Positions 36,658-45,822 of a stretch of DNA of 64,000 nt are shown piece by piece. The translations under genes were made by a program, and so were the position numbers. The notes beneath the pieces were generated by a model. That model searched no databases. It saw only the letters and a list, made by a program, of their open reading frames with translations, and was not told the origin of the DNA. This stretch comes from Herbiconiux ginsengi. GTDB taxonomy: Bacteria > Actinomycetota > Actinomycetes > Actinomycetales > Microbacteriaceae. The stretch spans positions 372,001 to 436,000 of the forward strand of contig NZ_FNPZ01000003.1 of NCBI RefSeq assembly GCF_900107435.1. The letters are read 5' to 3'. The first letter of the stretch is position 1, and every line of letters begins with the position of its first letter.

Positions 36658-37104
36658 TCAGAGTTCCTTGTCGTAGGTGACCCACTGGGTCTTCTCGGCC
36701 ACGTTCTTGTAGAGCGAACGCGCGGTCTCGTTGTCTTTCGCGGTGATCCAGCGCACGATGCTCGCTCCCCGGGCTCGGCCGACGTCGGCCACGCCCTCGA
36801 TCAACGCGCTGGCGATGCCCTGCTTGCGCTTCTCGGGCAGCACGTAGAGGTCGTCGAGGTAGAGGCCGCGGCTCCCGGCCAGGGGCCGGGCGAACTCGCG
36901 GAAATGGGCCAGGCCCACCACCTCGCCGTGCTCGTCGACCGCCACCAGACACTCCAGCTCGTTCGCGGGGTCGGTGATCCAGCTCCACACCAGCACGGCC
37001 TTCTCGTCGTGCAAGGGCGTCTCGTAGAACTCCCCGTAGCCGGTGTACACCGCGTGCCACGGGAAGAATTCGCTCGTCTGGACGGGTCGGACCTCGATCG
37101 GCAT
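36658..37104 (-). CDS. GNAT family N-acetyltransferase
   Basis: 148 residues from ATG 37104, behind CAGGAGGCG. The acetyl-CoA-binding pattern is YLDDLYVLPEKRKQGIASALIEGVADVGRARGA (R/Q-x-x-G-x-A/G), with an N-terminal substrate part (FFPWHAVYTGYGEFYETPL). A small-molecule or protein acetyltransferase of unknown substrate. A GTG at 37122 would overlap the valS stop but has a weaker ribosome binding site. Co-transcribed with valS. Confidence 0.88.
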   Translation of the reverse strand: MPIEVRPVQTSEFFPWHAVYTGYGEFYETPLHDEKAVLVWSWITDPANELECLVAVDEHGEVVGLAHFREFARPLAGSRGLYLDDLYVLPEKRKQGIASALIEGVADVGRARGASIVRWITAKDNETARSLYKNVAEKTQWVTYDKEL

Positions 37105-37118
37105 CGTCGCCTCCTGGC

Positions 37119-39737
37119 TCACTGGGGGCCCTCCGTCGTCTCGTCGGGCGCTAGAACTATATCGCTGACGACGAGCTCCGGAGCCGAGGCGAACCGCAGT
37201 TCTGCGATGCGGCCAACCGCCTTCAGATCCGCAGCGGCGAGCTGCAGCACTGCGATCTCGTCGTCCGGCCCGGCGATCGTCGCCGACGCCACCGCGGTCT
37301 TCTGCGAGGCCTTCGCCGCGGTCTTCGCGCCGCGGATGCCCACCAGGGCCTTGCCGGCGAGTCCGAGCAGCGGAGCGTGCGCGGGCAACTCGGCGGTCAC
37401 GCCCGCGGGGAGCGACGCGGCGACGGATGCGGGCCAGGCCGCATTGTGCACCGAGCCCTCGTGCGTCCACGACCAGACCTCTTCGGTGGCGAACGGGAGG
37501 TAGGGCGCGAACAGGCGCAGCAGCACGTCGATCGCGCTCTGCAGGGCCAGCACGGCCGAGGCCTTGCCCGCCGCTTCCGACTCCTCGCGGTAGGCGCGCT
37601 CCTTGACGAGCTCGAGGTAGTCGTCGCAGAAGGTCCAGAAGAAGGTCTCGGTGATCTCGAGCGCCCGGGCGTGGTCGTAGTTCTCCAGCGCCGTCGTGGC
37701 CTGCCGAACGACCTGGTCGAGCGCGGTGAGCATACTCTGGTCGACGGGCTCGGAGATCGTGGTGTGCCCCTCGGGCAGCGCGAAGCCGTAGACGAACTTG
37801 GCCGCGTTGAGGATCTTGATGGCGAGCCGGCGCCCGATCTTGATCTGCGTGGGGTTCTTCTCATCGAAGGCCGCGTCGGTGCCGAGCCGTGACGACGCGG
37901 CCCAGTAACGCACCGCATCCGAGCCGTGCGCCTTCAGGATGTCGGCGGGCGTCACCACGTTGCCCTTCGACTTCGACATCTTCTTGCGGTCGGGGTCGAC
38001 GATGAAGCCCGAGAGCGCGGCGTGCGCCCACGGCTTCTCGTTCGTCTCCAGGGCGCTGCGGAGCATGGTGGAGAACAGCCACGTGCGGATGATGTCCTGC
38101 CCCTGCGGCCGGAGATCGTAGGGGAACACCATTCCCCAGAGCTCCTCGTCGCGCTTCCAGCCGCCGGCCAGCTGCGGGGTGAGGGAGGACGTGGCCCAGG
38201 TGTCCATCACGTCGACCTCGCCCTGGAAGCCGCCGGGGACGCCGCGCTGCGATTCGTCGTAGCCGGGCGCCGCATCCGACGACGGGTCGACCGGCAGGAT
38301 GTCGCGAGTCGCCAGAATCGGTTCGTCGAACTTCGGGTTGCCGTCGCCGTCGAGGGGGTACCACACCGGCAGGGGCACGCCGAAGAAGCGCTGGCGGGAG
38401 ATGAGCCAGTCGCCCGTGAGGCCCCCCACCCAGTTCTCGTAGCGCACGCGCATGAAATCGGGGTGCCAGTCGAGCTCCGCGCCGAGCTCGAGCAGCCGCG
38501 CGCGGAGCTCCTCGTCGCGGGCGCCGTTCTTCACGTACCACTGACGGGTCGACACGATCTCGAGCGGTCGGTCGCCTTTCTCGAAGAACTTCACCGGGTG
38601 CACGATCGGCTTGGGTTCGCCGATCAGCTCGCCCGATGCGCGCAGCAGCTCCACCACGGCCTGCTTGGCCGAGAACACCGTCTTGCCGGCCAGCTGCGCA
38701 TAGGCAGCCTTGCCGGCATCGCTCGTGATCGCATCCGGGGCCTCGCTCACGATGCGGCCGTCGAAGCCGATGATCGCGCGGTTGGGGAGGTCAAGGTCGC
38801 GCCACCAGATGACGTCGGTGAGGTCGCCGAAGGTGCAGATCATGGCGATGCCCGAGCCCTTGTCGGCCTGGGCGAGGTGGTGGGCCACGACCGGCACCTC
38901 GACACCGAAGAGCGGGGTGGTGACGGTGGTGCCGAACAGCTCCTGGTAGCGCTCGTCATCCGGATGCGCCACCAGCGCCACACAGGCAGGAAGCAGTTCG
39001 GGGCGGGTCGTCTCGATGAGCACGTCGTCGCCGTTCGGCGCGTGGAAGGCGAGGCGGTGGTAGGCGCCCGGCTGCTCCTTGTCTTCGAGCTCGGCCTGGG
39101 CGACCGCGGTGCGGAAGGTCACGTCCCAGAGCGTCGGCGCCATCGCCTGGTAGGCCTCGCCGCGCTTGACGTTGCGGAGGAAGGCAAGCTGCGACGCGGT
39201 CTGCGATTCAGGGGAGATGGTGCGGTAGGTCTGGGTCCAGTCGACTGACAGGCCGAGGTCGCGCCAGACGGCTTCGAACTGCTTCTCGTCTTCGACGGTG
39301 AGGCGCTCGCAGAGCTCGATGAAGTTGCGGCGCGAGATCGGCAGCTGATCGGCGGCCTTGGAGCTCTTGTTGTCGCCCCCCTCGAACGGCGGCTCGAAGC
39401 CGGCGTCGTAGGGGAGCGAGGGGTCGCAGCGCACACCGTAGAAGTTCTGCACGCGGCGCTCGGTGGGCAGGCCGTTGTCGTCCCAGCCGATGGGGTAGAA
39501 GACGCGCTGGCCCTGCATGCGGTGGTAGCGCGCGATCACGTCGGTGTGGGTGTAGCTGAAGACGTGCCCGATGTGCAGCGAGCCGGAGGCGGTCGGCGGG
39601 GGCGTGTCGATCGAGTACACCGTCTCGCGCGTGGCGCCCTCGCGGGGGAAGAGATAGGTGCCGCGGGCGGCCCACTCGGCGTCCCATTTGGCTTCGAGCC
39701 CTTCGAGGGCAGGTTTGTCGGGCACGTTCGCGGTCAC
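37119..39737 (-). CDS. valS: valyl-tRNA synthetase
   Basis: 872 residues from GTG 39737, preceded by AGGAGG. Class I signature HIGH in ASGSLHIGHVFSYTHTD and KMSKSKGNVV in DRKKMSKSKGN are present; RQWYVKNGARDEEL and DEKNPTQIKIGRR follow the ValS order, and the CP1 editing domain (about residues 180-340, WDVTFRTAVAQAELE to ASD) is intact. A longer start at 39764 is less likely. Charges tRNA-Val. Followed by an acetyltransferase and a small acidic protein in the same direction. Confidence 0.96.
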   Translation of the reverse strand: MTANVPDKPALEGLEAKWDAEWAARGTYLFPREGATRETVYSIDTPPPTASGSLHIGHVFSYTHTDVIARYHRMQGQRVFYPIGWDDNGLPTERRVQNFYGVRCDPSLPYDAGFEPPFEGGDNKSSKAADQLPISRRNFIELCERLTVEDEKQFEAVWRDLGLSVDWTQTYRTISPESQTASQLAFLRNVKRGEAYQAMAPTLWDVTFRTAVAQAELEDKEQPGAYHRLAFHAPNGDDVLIETTRPELLPACVALVAHPDDERYQELFGTTVTTPLFGVEVPVVAHHLAQADKGSGIAMICTFGDLTDVIWWRDLDLPNRAIIGFDGRIVSEAPDAITSDAGKAAYAQLAGKTVFSAKQAVVELLRASGELIGEPKPIVHPVKFFEKGDRPLEIVSTRQWYVKNGARDEELRARLLELGAELDWHPDFMRVRYENWVGGLTGDWLISRQRFFGVPLPVWYPLDGDGNPKFDEPILATRDILPVDPSSDAAPGYDESQRGVPGGFQGEVDVMDTWATSSLTPQLAGGWKRDEELWGMVFPYDLRPQGQDIIRTWLFSTMLRSALETNEKPWAHAALSGFIVDPDRKKMSKSKGNVVTPADILKAHGSDAVRYWAASSRLGTDAAFDEKNPTQIKIGRRLAIKILNAAKFVYGFALPEGHTTISEPVDQSMLTALDQVVRQATTALENYDHARALEITETFFWTFCDDYLELVKERAYREESEAAGKASAVLALQSAIDVLLRLFAPYLPFATEEVWSWTHEGSVHNAAWPASVAASLPAGVTAELPAHAPLLGLAGKALVGIRGAKTAAKASQKTAVASATIAGPDDEIAVLQLAAADLKAVGRIAELRFASAPELVVSDIVLAPDETTEGPQ

Positions 39738-39812
39738 GGGAGGCCTCCTGGCTATAGACGGCACCGTGTCAAGTGGTGAGGTGCCTGATTGTTACTTACC
39801 AGGATAGTGGAC

Positions 39813-39859
39813 TCGCTGTTCCGGGGCGCCTATGGGTGTCCGGAGCCCCGGAACAGAGA
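39813..39859. repeat. 47-bp palindromic direct repeat, copy 1
   Basis: The arms CTGTTCCGGGGC and GCCCCGGAACAG pair perfectly around a 17-nt loop. The same unit, including flanking TCG and AGAGA, recurs at 40016-40062 in the same orientation. It lies in the valS-pckG gap (39738-40065), which holds no gene I can support. Confidence 0.88.
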
Positions 39860-39889
39860 TCTGAGATGCAAAGGCGACAGGCCGTACTC

Positions 39890-39941
39890 GACGACCCAGG
39901 GTGAGCGCGAGGCCGCGAAGCGACCTCACGCGAACATGTCG
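39890..39941. repeat. 52-bp dispersed repeat, copy 2 (inverted copy at 8341-8392)
   Basis: Reverse complement of 8341-8392 with one mismatch. It lies between the two 47-bp palindromic repeats. Confidence 0.9.
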
Positions 39942-39968
39942 CGGAGCGCCGGGCAGGGACCGGCGCGA

Positions 39969-40014
39969 CCCGTGGACGCCGCGCGAAGCACGGCGCCCAC
40001 GGCAGCCAGCACAG
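39969..40014. repeat. 46-bp dispersed repeat, copy 2 (copy 1 at 13780-13825)
   Basis: Matches 13780-13825 at 40 of 46 positions in the same orientation, including the CCGTGG/CCACGG hairpin. It lies between the two 47-bp palindromes, next to the 52-bp repeat. Confidence 0.8.
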
Positions 40015-40015
40015 T

Positions 40016-40062
40016 TCGCTGTTCCGGGGCGCCGTATGGTGTCCGGAGCCCCGGAACAGAGA
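40016..40062. repeat. 47-bp palindromic direct repeat, copy 2; hairpin after pckG
   Basis: Same arms CTGTTCCGGGGC / GCCCCGGAACAG as 39813-39859. It begins 3 nt after the pckG stop (minus strand) and can act as its terminator, though no T-run follows. Confidence 0.85.
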
Positions 40063-40065
40063 CCT

Positions 40066-41904
40066 TTACTTGATGTTCGCGCGCAGGGTGGCCAACTGCT
40101 GCGTGAGCTGCGCGGGGATGGTCCCCGCCTCGCCGAGCTCGTCGAAGTAGGCGCCGATCTGGTCGACCTCGCGGGACCAGGCGGAGCGGTCGACCGAGAG
40201 GATCGACTGCAGGTCCTCGTAGCCGAGGTCCAAGCCCTCGACGTTGAAGTCGCGCACACGCGGCAGCTTGCCGACGGGGGAGTCGACGACCTCGACCTCG
40301 CCCTCGATGCGGCGCACGATCCACTCGATCACGCGCGAGTTCTCCGAGAAACCGGGCCAGATGAACCGGCCGTCGGTGTCTTTGCGGAACCAGTTGACCG
40401 AGAAGATCGGGGGAGCATCCGTACCGAGCTGCTCGCCGACCTCCAGCCAGTGGCCGAAGTAGTCGGTGATGTTGTAGCCGCAGAACGGCAGCATCGCGAA
40501 CGGGTCGTGGCGGAGCCGGCCGACGGCGCCCTCGGCCGCGGCCGTGGTCTCGGAGGCCATCGTGGCTCCCATGAACACGCCGTGCGACCAGTCCCGGGCC
40601 TGCGACACCAGCGGCACCGTCGTGGGGCGGCGCCCCCCGAACATGATCGCGTCGATCACGACGCCCTCGGGCGCGTCCCAATCCGACGCGATCGAGGGGC
40701 ACTGGTCGGCGGTGACGGTGAACCGGGAGTTCGGATGCGCGGCCGGGGTCGCCGAATCCGGGGTCCAGTCGTTGCCCTGCCAGTCGATGAGGTGCGCAGG
40801 CGCCTTCGGGGTGAGGCCCTCCCACCAGATGTCGCCGTCGTCACGCAGCGCGACGTTGGTGAAGATGGTGTTGCCCCAGACCGTGTCGACCGCGGTGGGG
40901 TTCGTGGTGATGCCGGTGCCCGGAGCCACGCCAAAGAAGCCGCGCTCGGGGTTGATGGCTCGGAGCTTGCCGTCAGCCCCGGGGCGCATCCAGGCGATGT
41001 CGTCGCCGATGGTCTCGACCTGCCAGCCGGGGATCGACGGGTTCAGCATGGCCAGGTTGGTCTTGCCGCACGCGCTCGGGAACGCGGCCGCCACGTGGTA
41101 GACCTTGCCTTCGGGGCTCGTGATCTTGATGATGAGCATGTGCTCGGCCAGCCAGCCCTCGTCGCGCGCCATCACACTCGCGATGCGCAGGGCGAAGCAC
41201 TTCTTGCCGAGCAGGGCGTTTCCGCCGTAGCCCGATCCGAACGACCAGATCTCGCGGGTCTCCGGGAAGTGCGAGATGTACTTCGTCGGGTTGTGCGGCC
41301 AGGCCACGTCGTCGTGACGGGTGCCGTCCTCGTCGACGAGCGGAGCCCCGACCGAGTGCAGCGCGGGAACCCAGGGGGTCTCCTCCTCGATCAGGTCGAG
41401 GGCGGCGGCACCCATCCGGGTCATCAGCTGCATGCTCACGACCACGTAGGGGGAGTCGGTGACCTGCACGCCGAGCTGCGAGATCGGCCCGCCGAGCGGG
41501 CCCATCGAGAAGGGCACCACGTACATCGTGCGGCCGCGCATGCTGCCGGCGAAGAGCTTCGTGAGTTCCTCGCGCATGGCGAAGGGGTTGCGCCAGTTGT
41601 TGGTGGGGCCGGCATCCGCTTCGTTCTCGGAGCAGATGAAGGTGCGGTCCTCGACGCGCGCGACGTCGGCCGGGTCGCTGCGGGCGAGGAAGCTGTTGGG
41701 ACGCCATTCGGGGTTCAGACGGATGAGGGTGCCCTGGGCGACCATCATCTTGGTCAGTTCGTCCCACTCGCGGGTGGAGCCGTCGCACCACACGATGGAG
41801 TCGGGCTTCGTGAGCAGCGCGACGTCGCGCACCCACTCGTTCACGGCGGCGTTCTTGCTCGGGCCGTCTACATCGATCATGGTCCTGGTTTCGAGGATGC
41901 TCAT
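40066..41904 (-). CDS. pckG: phosphoenolpyruvate carboxykinase (GTP)
   Basis: 612 residues from ATG 41904, standard length for the GTP-dependent form. The kinase P-loop is [14 protein letters not shown], the metal site lies in [10 protein letters not shown], and FGVAPGTG and NWFRKD are GTP-PEPCK signatures. It converts oxaloacetate to PEP for gluconeogenesis. The divergently encoded RamB-type regulator starts 112 bp away, suggesting control by carbon source. The stop is followed by a palindromic hairpin. Confidence 0.97.
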   Translation of the reverse strand: MSILETRTMIDVDGPSKNAAVNEWVRDVALLTKPDSIVWCDGSTREWDELTKMMVAQGTLIRLNPEWRPNSFLARSDPADVARVEDRTFICSENEADAGPTNNWRNPFAMREELTKLFAGSMRGRTMYVVPFSMGPLGGPISQLGVQVTDSPYVVVSMQLMTRMGAAALDLIEEETPWVPALHSVGAPLVDEDGTRHDDVAWPHNPTKYISHFPETREIWSFGSGYGGNALLGKKCFALRIASVMARDEGWLAEHMLIIKITSPEGKVYHVAAAFPSACGKTNLAMLNPSIPGWQVETIGDDIAWMRPGADGKLRAINPERGFFGVAPGTGITTNPTAVDTVWGNTIFTNVALRDDGDIWWEGLTPKAPAHLIDWQGNDWTPDSATPAAHPNSRFTVTADQCPSIASDWDAPEGVVIDAIMFGGRRPTTVPLVSQARDWSHGVFMGATMASETTAAAEGAVGRLRHDPFAMLPFCGYNITDYFGHWLEVGEQLGTDAPPIFSVNWFRKDTDGRFIWPGFSENSRVIEWIVRRIEGEVEVVDSPVGKLPRVRDFNVEGLDLGYEDLQSILSVDRSAWSREVDQIGAYFDELGEAGTIPAQLTQQLATLRANIK

Positions 41905-41956
41905 CGGAGACCTTTTTCTCGTCAATTCTCTGGCGGTCCTTCCACTATGCGAGCTA

Positions 41957-41986
41957 TTCGCGGTAAATTTGGGCGTCAAGCGCGAA
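41957..41986. promoter_or_regulatory. dyad in the pckG-regulator divergent promoter region
   Basis: TTCGCG and CGCGAA are 18 nt apart in the AT-richer 112-bp gap between pckG and the RamB-type gene. It is a candidate binding site for that regulator, which in Corynebacterium recognises AT-rich 13-bp motifs. Only symmetry supports it. Confidence 0.3.
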
Positions 41987-42016
41987 AAGATCAGCGGATC
42001 TTTACAGGAGAAAAAA

Positions 42017-43456
42017 TTGAACGACAGCAGCGACCTGATCACACTGGGGCGGCGCATCCGTCACCACCGCAAGCTGAACGGGCTGACCCTCGACCAGTTG
42101 GGCGCTCGCGTGGGCGTCGTGGGCAGCCAGTTGTCGCTGATCGAGAACGGGCGCCGCGAGCCGAAGCTCTCCTTGCTGCAGTCGCTGGCCACCGAGCTGG
42201 GCGTGCCGGTGCCCGATCTGCTGAGTGCCGAGGCCCCGGATGCGCGCACCGCCCTGGAGATCGAGCTCGCCAAGGCGCAGCAGGCGCCGCTCTACGCCTC
42301 GCTCGGACTGCCCACGGTGCCCGCGAGTCGTTCTCTGCCGCTCGAGACGCTGGAGTCCCTCGTGGGCTTGCACCGGGAACTGCGTCGCCGCGCCACCGAG
42401 TCGATCGCGACGCCTGAGGAGGCCCGGCGGGCGAACACCGAGAACCGTCTGGCGATGCGTCTCAAGAACAACTATTTGCCCGATCTCGAGCAACTGGCCG
42501 AGGAGACGCTCGCCACCGTGGGCCACAGCTCGGGCGCCCTCACGCACCGCAGCGTGTCCTTGCTGGCCGAGAACCTCGGGTTCACGCTGATCTACGTCGA
42601 CAACCTGCCCCATTCGGCACGTTCGGTCACCGATCTCGAGAACGGGCGGATCTACCTGCCGCCGGCGTCGATCCCGGGCGGCCACGGTCTGCGCTCGATG
42701 GCGCTGCAGGCGATGGCGCACCGGTTGCTCGGGCATCAACCGCCGCAGAGCTACGCCGAGTTCCTGCAGCAGCGGCTCGAGATCAACTACTTCGCGGCGG
42801 CGTGCCTCATGCCCCGCACGGCATCCGTCGCCTTCCTCAGCGCGGCGAAGCAGCGCAAGGACCTGTCGGTCGAAGACTTCCGCGACGCGTTCGGCGTGAC
42901 CCACGAGGCCGCGGCGCTGCGGATGACGAACCTCGCCACCTCGCACCTCGACATGGGGGTGCACTTCCTGCGGGTGGGGGAGGACGGCGCGATCTACAAG
43001 GCGTATGAGAACGACGGACTGCCCCTGCCCGCCGACGTCACCGGTGCCGTGGAGGGGCAGCTGGTGTGCCGCAAGTGGGCGGCGCGCGGCGCGCTCGGGC
43101 GCACCAACCGCACCACCGAGTTCTACCAGTACACCGACACGCCGGCCGGCACCTTCTGGTGCGCCACTCAGACCGGCAAGACGGATGCCGGCGAGTTCTC
43201 CATCTCCTTCGGCGTGCCGTTCTCCGAGGCCAAGTGGTTCCGTGGTCGTGACACGCAAGGACGGGTGCAGTCGACCTGCCCCGACGAGTCGTGCTGCCGC
43301 AAGCCCGCCTCCGAATTGGCCGAACGCTGGTCGTCGGCGGCGTGGCCGAGCGCGAAACTGCACGCCCACATCCTCGCCCCCTTGCCGTCGGGCAAGTTCC
43401 CGGGCGTCGACGAGAACGAGGTCTACCAGTTCTTAGAAGCGCACTCGGCCAGTTAG
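42017..43456 (+). CDS. RamB-type XRE regulator with ImmA/IrrE-like and short-chain fatty acid regulator domains
   Basis: 479 residues from TTG 42017, behind CAGGAG. The N-terminal XRE HTH (about residues 8-62) reads [42 protein letters not shown] central ImmA/IrrE-like part has [13 protein letters not shown] (the metal HExxH is degenerate) and [12 protein letters not shown]. The C-terminal DUF2083 domain contains [17 protein letters not shown] cysteines. This is the RamA/RamB acetate and glyoxylate regulator architecture. Adjacent to pckG. Its last 4 nt overlap the convergent phosphatase gene. Confidence 0.88.
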   Translation: MNDSSDLITLGRRIRHHRKLNGLTLDQLGARVGVVGSQLSLIENGRREPKLSLLQSLATELGVPVPDLLSAEAPDARTALEIELAKAQQAPLYASLGLPTVPASRSLPLETLESLVGLHRELRRRATESIATPEEARRANTENRLAMRLKNNYLPDLEQLAEETLATVGHSSGALTHRSVSLLAENLGFTLIYVDNLPHSARSVTDLENGRIYLPPASIPGGHGLRSMALQAMAHRLLGHQPPQSYAEFLQQRLEINYFAAACLMPRTASVAFLSAAKQRKDLSVEDFRDAFGVTHEAAALRMTNLATSHLDMGVHFLRVGEDGAIYKAYENDGLPLPADVTGAVEGQLVCRKWAARGALGRTNRTTEFYQYTDTPAGTFWCATQTGKTDAGEFSISFGVPFSEAKWFRGRDTQGRVQSTCPDESCCRKPASELAERWSSAAWPSAKLHAHILAPLPSGKFPGVDENEVYQFLEAHSAS

Positions 43457-44493
43457 GTGAGCTTCGAGAGCTTGTCGCTGAGGCCCGCGCCGTCGGGGGC
43501 GAAGACCCAGGGGGTGGCCGCCTCGGCGGGGAGCTGGTCGAGCTTCGAGCGACCGCCGGCCAGCACCGCCTCGCTGGTGGAGAGCTGACGGATGGCGATC
43601 GCCCGCACGTGATCGGGGTGGTCGAGAGCGAACTCGCCGTAGATCTCCTCGTCGTGCTGCCCGTCGTCGCCGATCAGCACCCAGCGGATGTCGGGGAACT
43701 CCGCGGCCAGGCGCCGCAGGTTCGTCTCCTTGTGCTCGCGACCGCTGCGGAAGAAGCGGTCGTGCGTCGGGCCCCAGTCGGTCAGCAGCAGCGGGCCCCG
43801 CGGGTAGAGGTTGCGGGAGAGGAACCGTGACAGCGTCGGCGCCACGTTCCAGGCTCCGGTGGAGAGGTAGATGACGGGGGCTCCCGGGTGCTCGGTCATC
43901 ATCCGTTCGAGGAAGACGGCCATGCCGGGGGTCGGGATGCGCGCGTGCTCGTCGAGCACGAAGGTGTTCCAGAATGCGAGGAAGGGCCGGGGCAGGACCG
44001 TCACCATCACCGTGTCGTCGATGTCGCAGACCACCCCGAAGTCGGTGCCGGGCGCGACGATGTAGATCGGCGCCTCGACCGCATCCGATCCCTCGGTCTG
44101 CATCGTGATGGTGTGCCAGCCGGGCTCGAGTTCGACGTCGACGGGAGTGTCGACCACACCGCCGCGGTCGGCCTGCACGGTGCGCACGATGCCTTCGACC
44201 TCGATGGTGACACTCACATCACCCACCGGAACACTGGTGAAGCTGCGCCAGCCGCGCACCCGCTCCTCGCGGCGCTGCATCGTGCGGGCGGCGCGCGAGC
44301 CGGGTTTCGGCTGCTTCGTCAAGAGCACCCGGCCGAGCACCCGGATGCGGGTGGTCGAGCCGTATCCGGTGTAGGGAATCACCGTCGGGAGGTGCCCACG
44401 ACGCCTGGCCCACCTCTCGCGGACTGCGTGGATCGCGTCGTCGATACGGGCGGCACGGTGCAGCCGAGGTGCCGCGACTGTCTTCTCTGGCAC
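43453..44493 (-). CDS. App1-like phosphatidate phosphatase domain protein (DUF2183)
   Basis: 346 residues. The N-terminal half is beta-rich (TVIPYTGYGSTTRIRVLGRVLL, VTIEVEGIVRTVQ). The C-terminal HAD-like catalytic domain has FGVVCDIDDTVMVT (DxDxT, nucleophile Asp), then VIYLSTGAWNVAPTLSRFL, LTDWGPTHDRFFRSGREHKETNLRR and WVLIGDDGQHDEEIY, exactly the App1 order. It would dephosphorylate phosphatidate or a related lipid. It lacks a signal peptide. Divergent from the TetR gene. Confidence 0.9.
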   Translation of the reverse strand: MPEKTVAAPRLHRAARIDDAIHAVRERWARRRGHLPTVIPYTGYGSTTRIRVLGRVLLTKQPKPGSRAARTMQRREERVRGWRSFTSVPVGDVSVTIEVEGIVRTVQADRGGVVDTPVDVELEPGWHTITMQTEGSDAVEAPIYIVAPGTDFGVVCDIDDTVMVTVLPRPFLAFWNTFVLDEHARIPTPGMAVFLERMMTEHPGAPVIYLSTGAWNVAPTLSRFLSRNLYPRGPLLLTDWGPTHDRFFRSGREHKETNLRRLAAEFPDIRWVLIGDDGQHDEEIYGEFALDHPDHVRAIAIRQLSTSEAVLAGGRSKLDQLPAEAATPWVFAPDGAGLSDKLSKLT

Positions 44494-44598
44494 CAGACCA
44501 GTCTGTCACGTCTTCGCGACCGGCCGTCGTTCGTGTATGCGACTGCCAGTATGTCGGAACTAGACTTGGGTGTCGGGATTCGGGAAGGAACGGGCGGA

Positions 44599-45243
44599 GT
44601 GTCATTCAACGACCTAATCAACGGAGCACTCACGTCGACCGGACAGGTTCGCAACGAACCGGTCCAGGCGCGGAGCAGTGAGCGCATCGGCGCGCTTCTC
44701 GACGCTGCGTCGGCCGTGGTCGCCGAAGTCGGGATCGAACGGCTGACCACCGCGATGGTGGCCGAGCGAGCCGGTGCTTCGATCGGAACGGTCTACCGCT
44801 ACTTCCCCGATCGCATCGCCGTGCTCAGTGCCATGAGCCTGCGCGGCTTCGAGCGTTTTCTGCGGCTGGGGGTCGAGAACCTCGAGCGGGTGCGCCCCAC
44901 CACCCTCGACGGGGTGTTCGACTGCCTGATCGACGCGTCGGTGCAGCTGCACCGCACCGAGCCCGGCTACACCTCCATCCGGCTGAGCGACCAGATCGCC
45001 CTGCCCGAGGTGGAGGGGGGCACCGCCGCCGCGCGCGTCGCCGGCCCGCTGGCCGCCATCGTGGCCGACGAGCTCGGAGTCGACGACGACGGCTTGGCCG
45101 CTCGCATCGACATCGCGCTCACGATCGCCGACGCCCTGCTGGTGCGCGCGTTCCTCGGGGCGCCCGAGGGCGACGAGGCGGCCATCGCGGCGGCTCGCGG
45201 AGTGGTCAGCTCCTACCTCGCCGGGTCGACCGTCTCGGCCTGA
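44599..45243 (+). CDS. TetR/AcrR family transcriptional regulator
   Basis: 214 residues from GTG 44599, behind GGAAGGAACGGGCGGA; ATG 44551 is an alternative in frame. HTH: ERIGALLDAASAVVAEVGIERLTTAMVAERAGASIGTVYRYFPDRIAVLSAM (about residues 28-80). The C-terminal domain is helical and ends with a hydrophobic dimer helix. Ligand and targets are unknown; the divergent App1-like phosphatase gene (105 bp between starts) could be one. Confidence 0.88.
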   Translation: MSFNDLINGALTSTGQVRNEPVQARSSERIGALLDAASAVVAEVGIERLTTAMVAERAGASIGTVYRYFPDRIAVLSAMSLRGFERFLRLGVENLERVRPTTLDGVFDCLIDASVQLHRTEPGYTSIRLSDQIALPEVEGGTAAARVAGPLAAIVADELGVDDDGLAARIDIALTIADALLVRAFLGAPEGDEAAIAAARGVVSSYLAGSTVSA

Positions 45244-45317
45244 CGAGCACCCCTTCGCGCGCTCGCCCTGGGTTGCGAGCGCGTCCCACGCTCTGGGCGG
45301 CACATCGTGTTGGAAGG

Positions 45318-45372
45318 CGCAAACGTCGTGGTGATCGCCCTCGAGAGGGGGTCGGTGGGAACCACGTTTGCG
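45318..45372. repeat. inverted repeat in non-coding spacer
   Basis: CGCAAACGT and ACGTTTGCG are 37 nt apart in the 199-bp spacer after the TetR gene. Flanking bases on both sides show partial matches. No gene is seen in this spacer. Confidence 0.45.
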
Positions 45373-45442
45373 GTTCTGGACATCCCGGCACCAGCGGGCG
45401 GGTGATCTGCCCGGTGTCGGTGCTCCCCGCTACGCTCGCACC

Positions 45443-45796
45443 ATGAGCAAGCGCATCACCCGCGAAGACGTGCTCGAGGTGTGCGCCGGCCTGCCCGCCA
45501 CGGCCGACGTGCGGCCGTTCGGGCCCGAGACATCCGTGTTCAAAGTCGTGGGCAAGGTGTTCGCGCTGACGAACCTCGACGACGAGCCGTGCAGGGTCAC
45601 CCTCAAGGCCGCCCCACCGCACGCCGAGGCGCTCGTGCGCGACCATGACTGGATCATCCCGGGCTACCACATGAACAAGCGGCACTGGATCACGGTCACC
45701 CTCGGCCCGACGACCGACGGCGAACTCGTGACCGACCTCGTCGTGAACTCCTACGACCTCGTGGTGGCGGGGCTGCCGCGGGCGAAGCGCCCGTAG
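45443..45796 (+). CDS. MmcQ/YjbR family protein
   Basis: 117 residues from ATG 45443. The MmcQ/YjbR fold pattern is present: the N-terminal helix (ITREDVLEVCAGLPATADV), FKVVGKVFALTNLDDEPCRVTLKA, then HDWIIPGYHMNKRHWITVTL and LVVNSYDLVVAGLPRAKR at the C-terminus. The cyanophage-like double-wing DNA-binding fold is known for this family, but its targets are not. It faces the AAA+ fusion gene. Confidence 0.9.
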   Translation: MSKRITREDVLEVCAGLPATADVRPFGPETSVFKVVGKVFALTNLDDEPCRVTLKAAPPHAEALVRDHDWIIPGYHMNKRHWITVTLGPTTDGELVTDLVVNSYDLVVAGLPRAKRP

Positions 45797-45822
45797 GGCT
45801 CGCGGGGCGCGAATACCGGCGC

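Noticed and set aside
39738-40065. A possible T-box or other riboswitch upstream of valS
   Set aside because: The gap carries repeats and hairpins but not the T-box specifier/antiterminator sequence, and actinobacterial T-boxes mainly regulate ileS. The repeats explain the structure.
39789-40073. A 94-codon plus-strand frame in the repeat locus
   Set aside because: It is built from the repeats (its PVDAARSTAPTA stretch recurs only because the DNA repeat recurs at 13.8 kb). No domain, signal or ribosome binding site supports a gene.
44551-44598. Earlier ATG start for the TetR gene
   Set aside because: In frame and possible, but GTG 44599 has the better-spaced GGAAGG ribosome binding site. 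Kept as an alternative in the entry.
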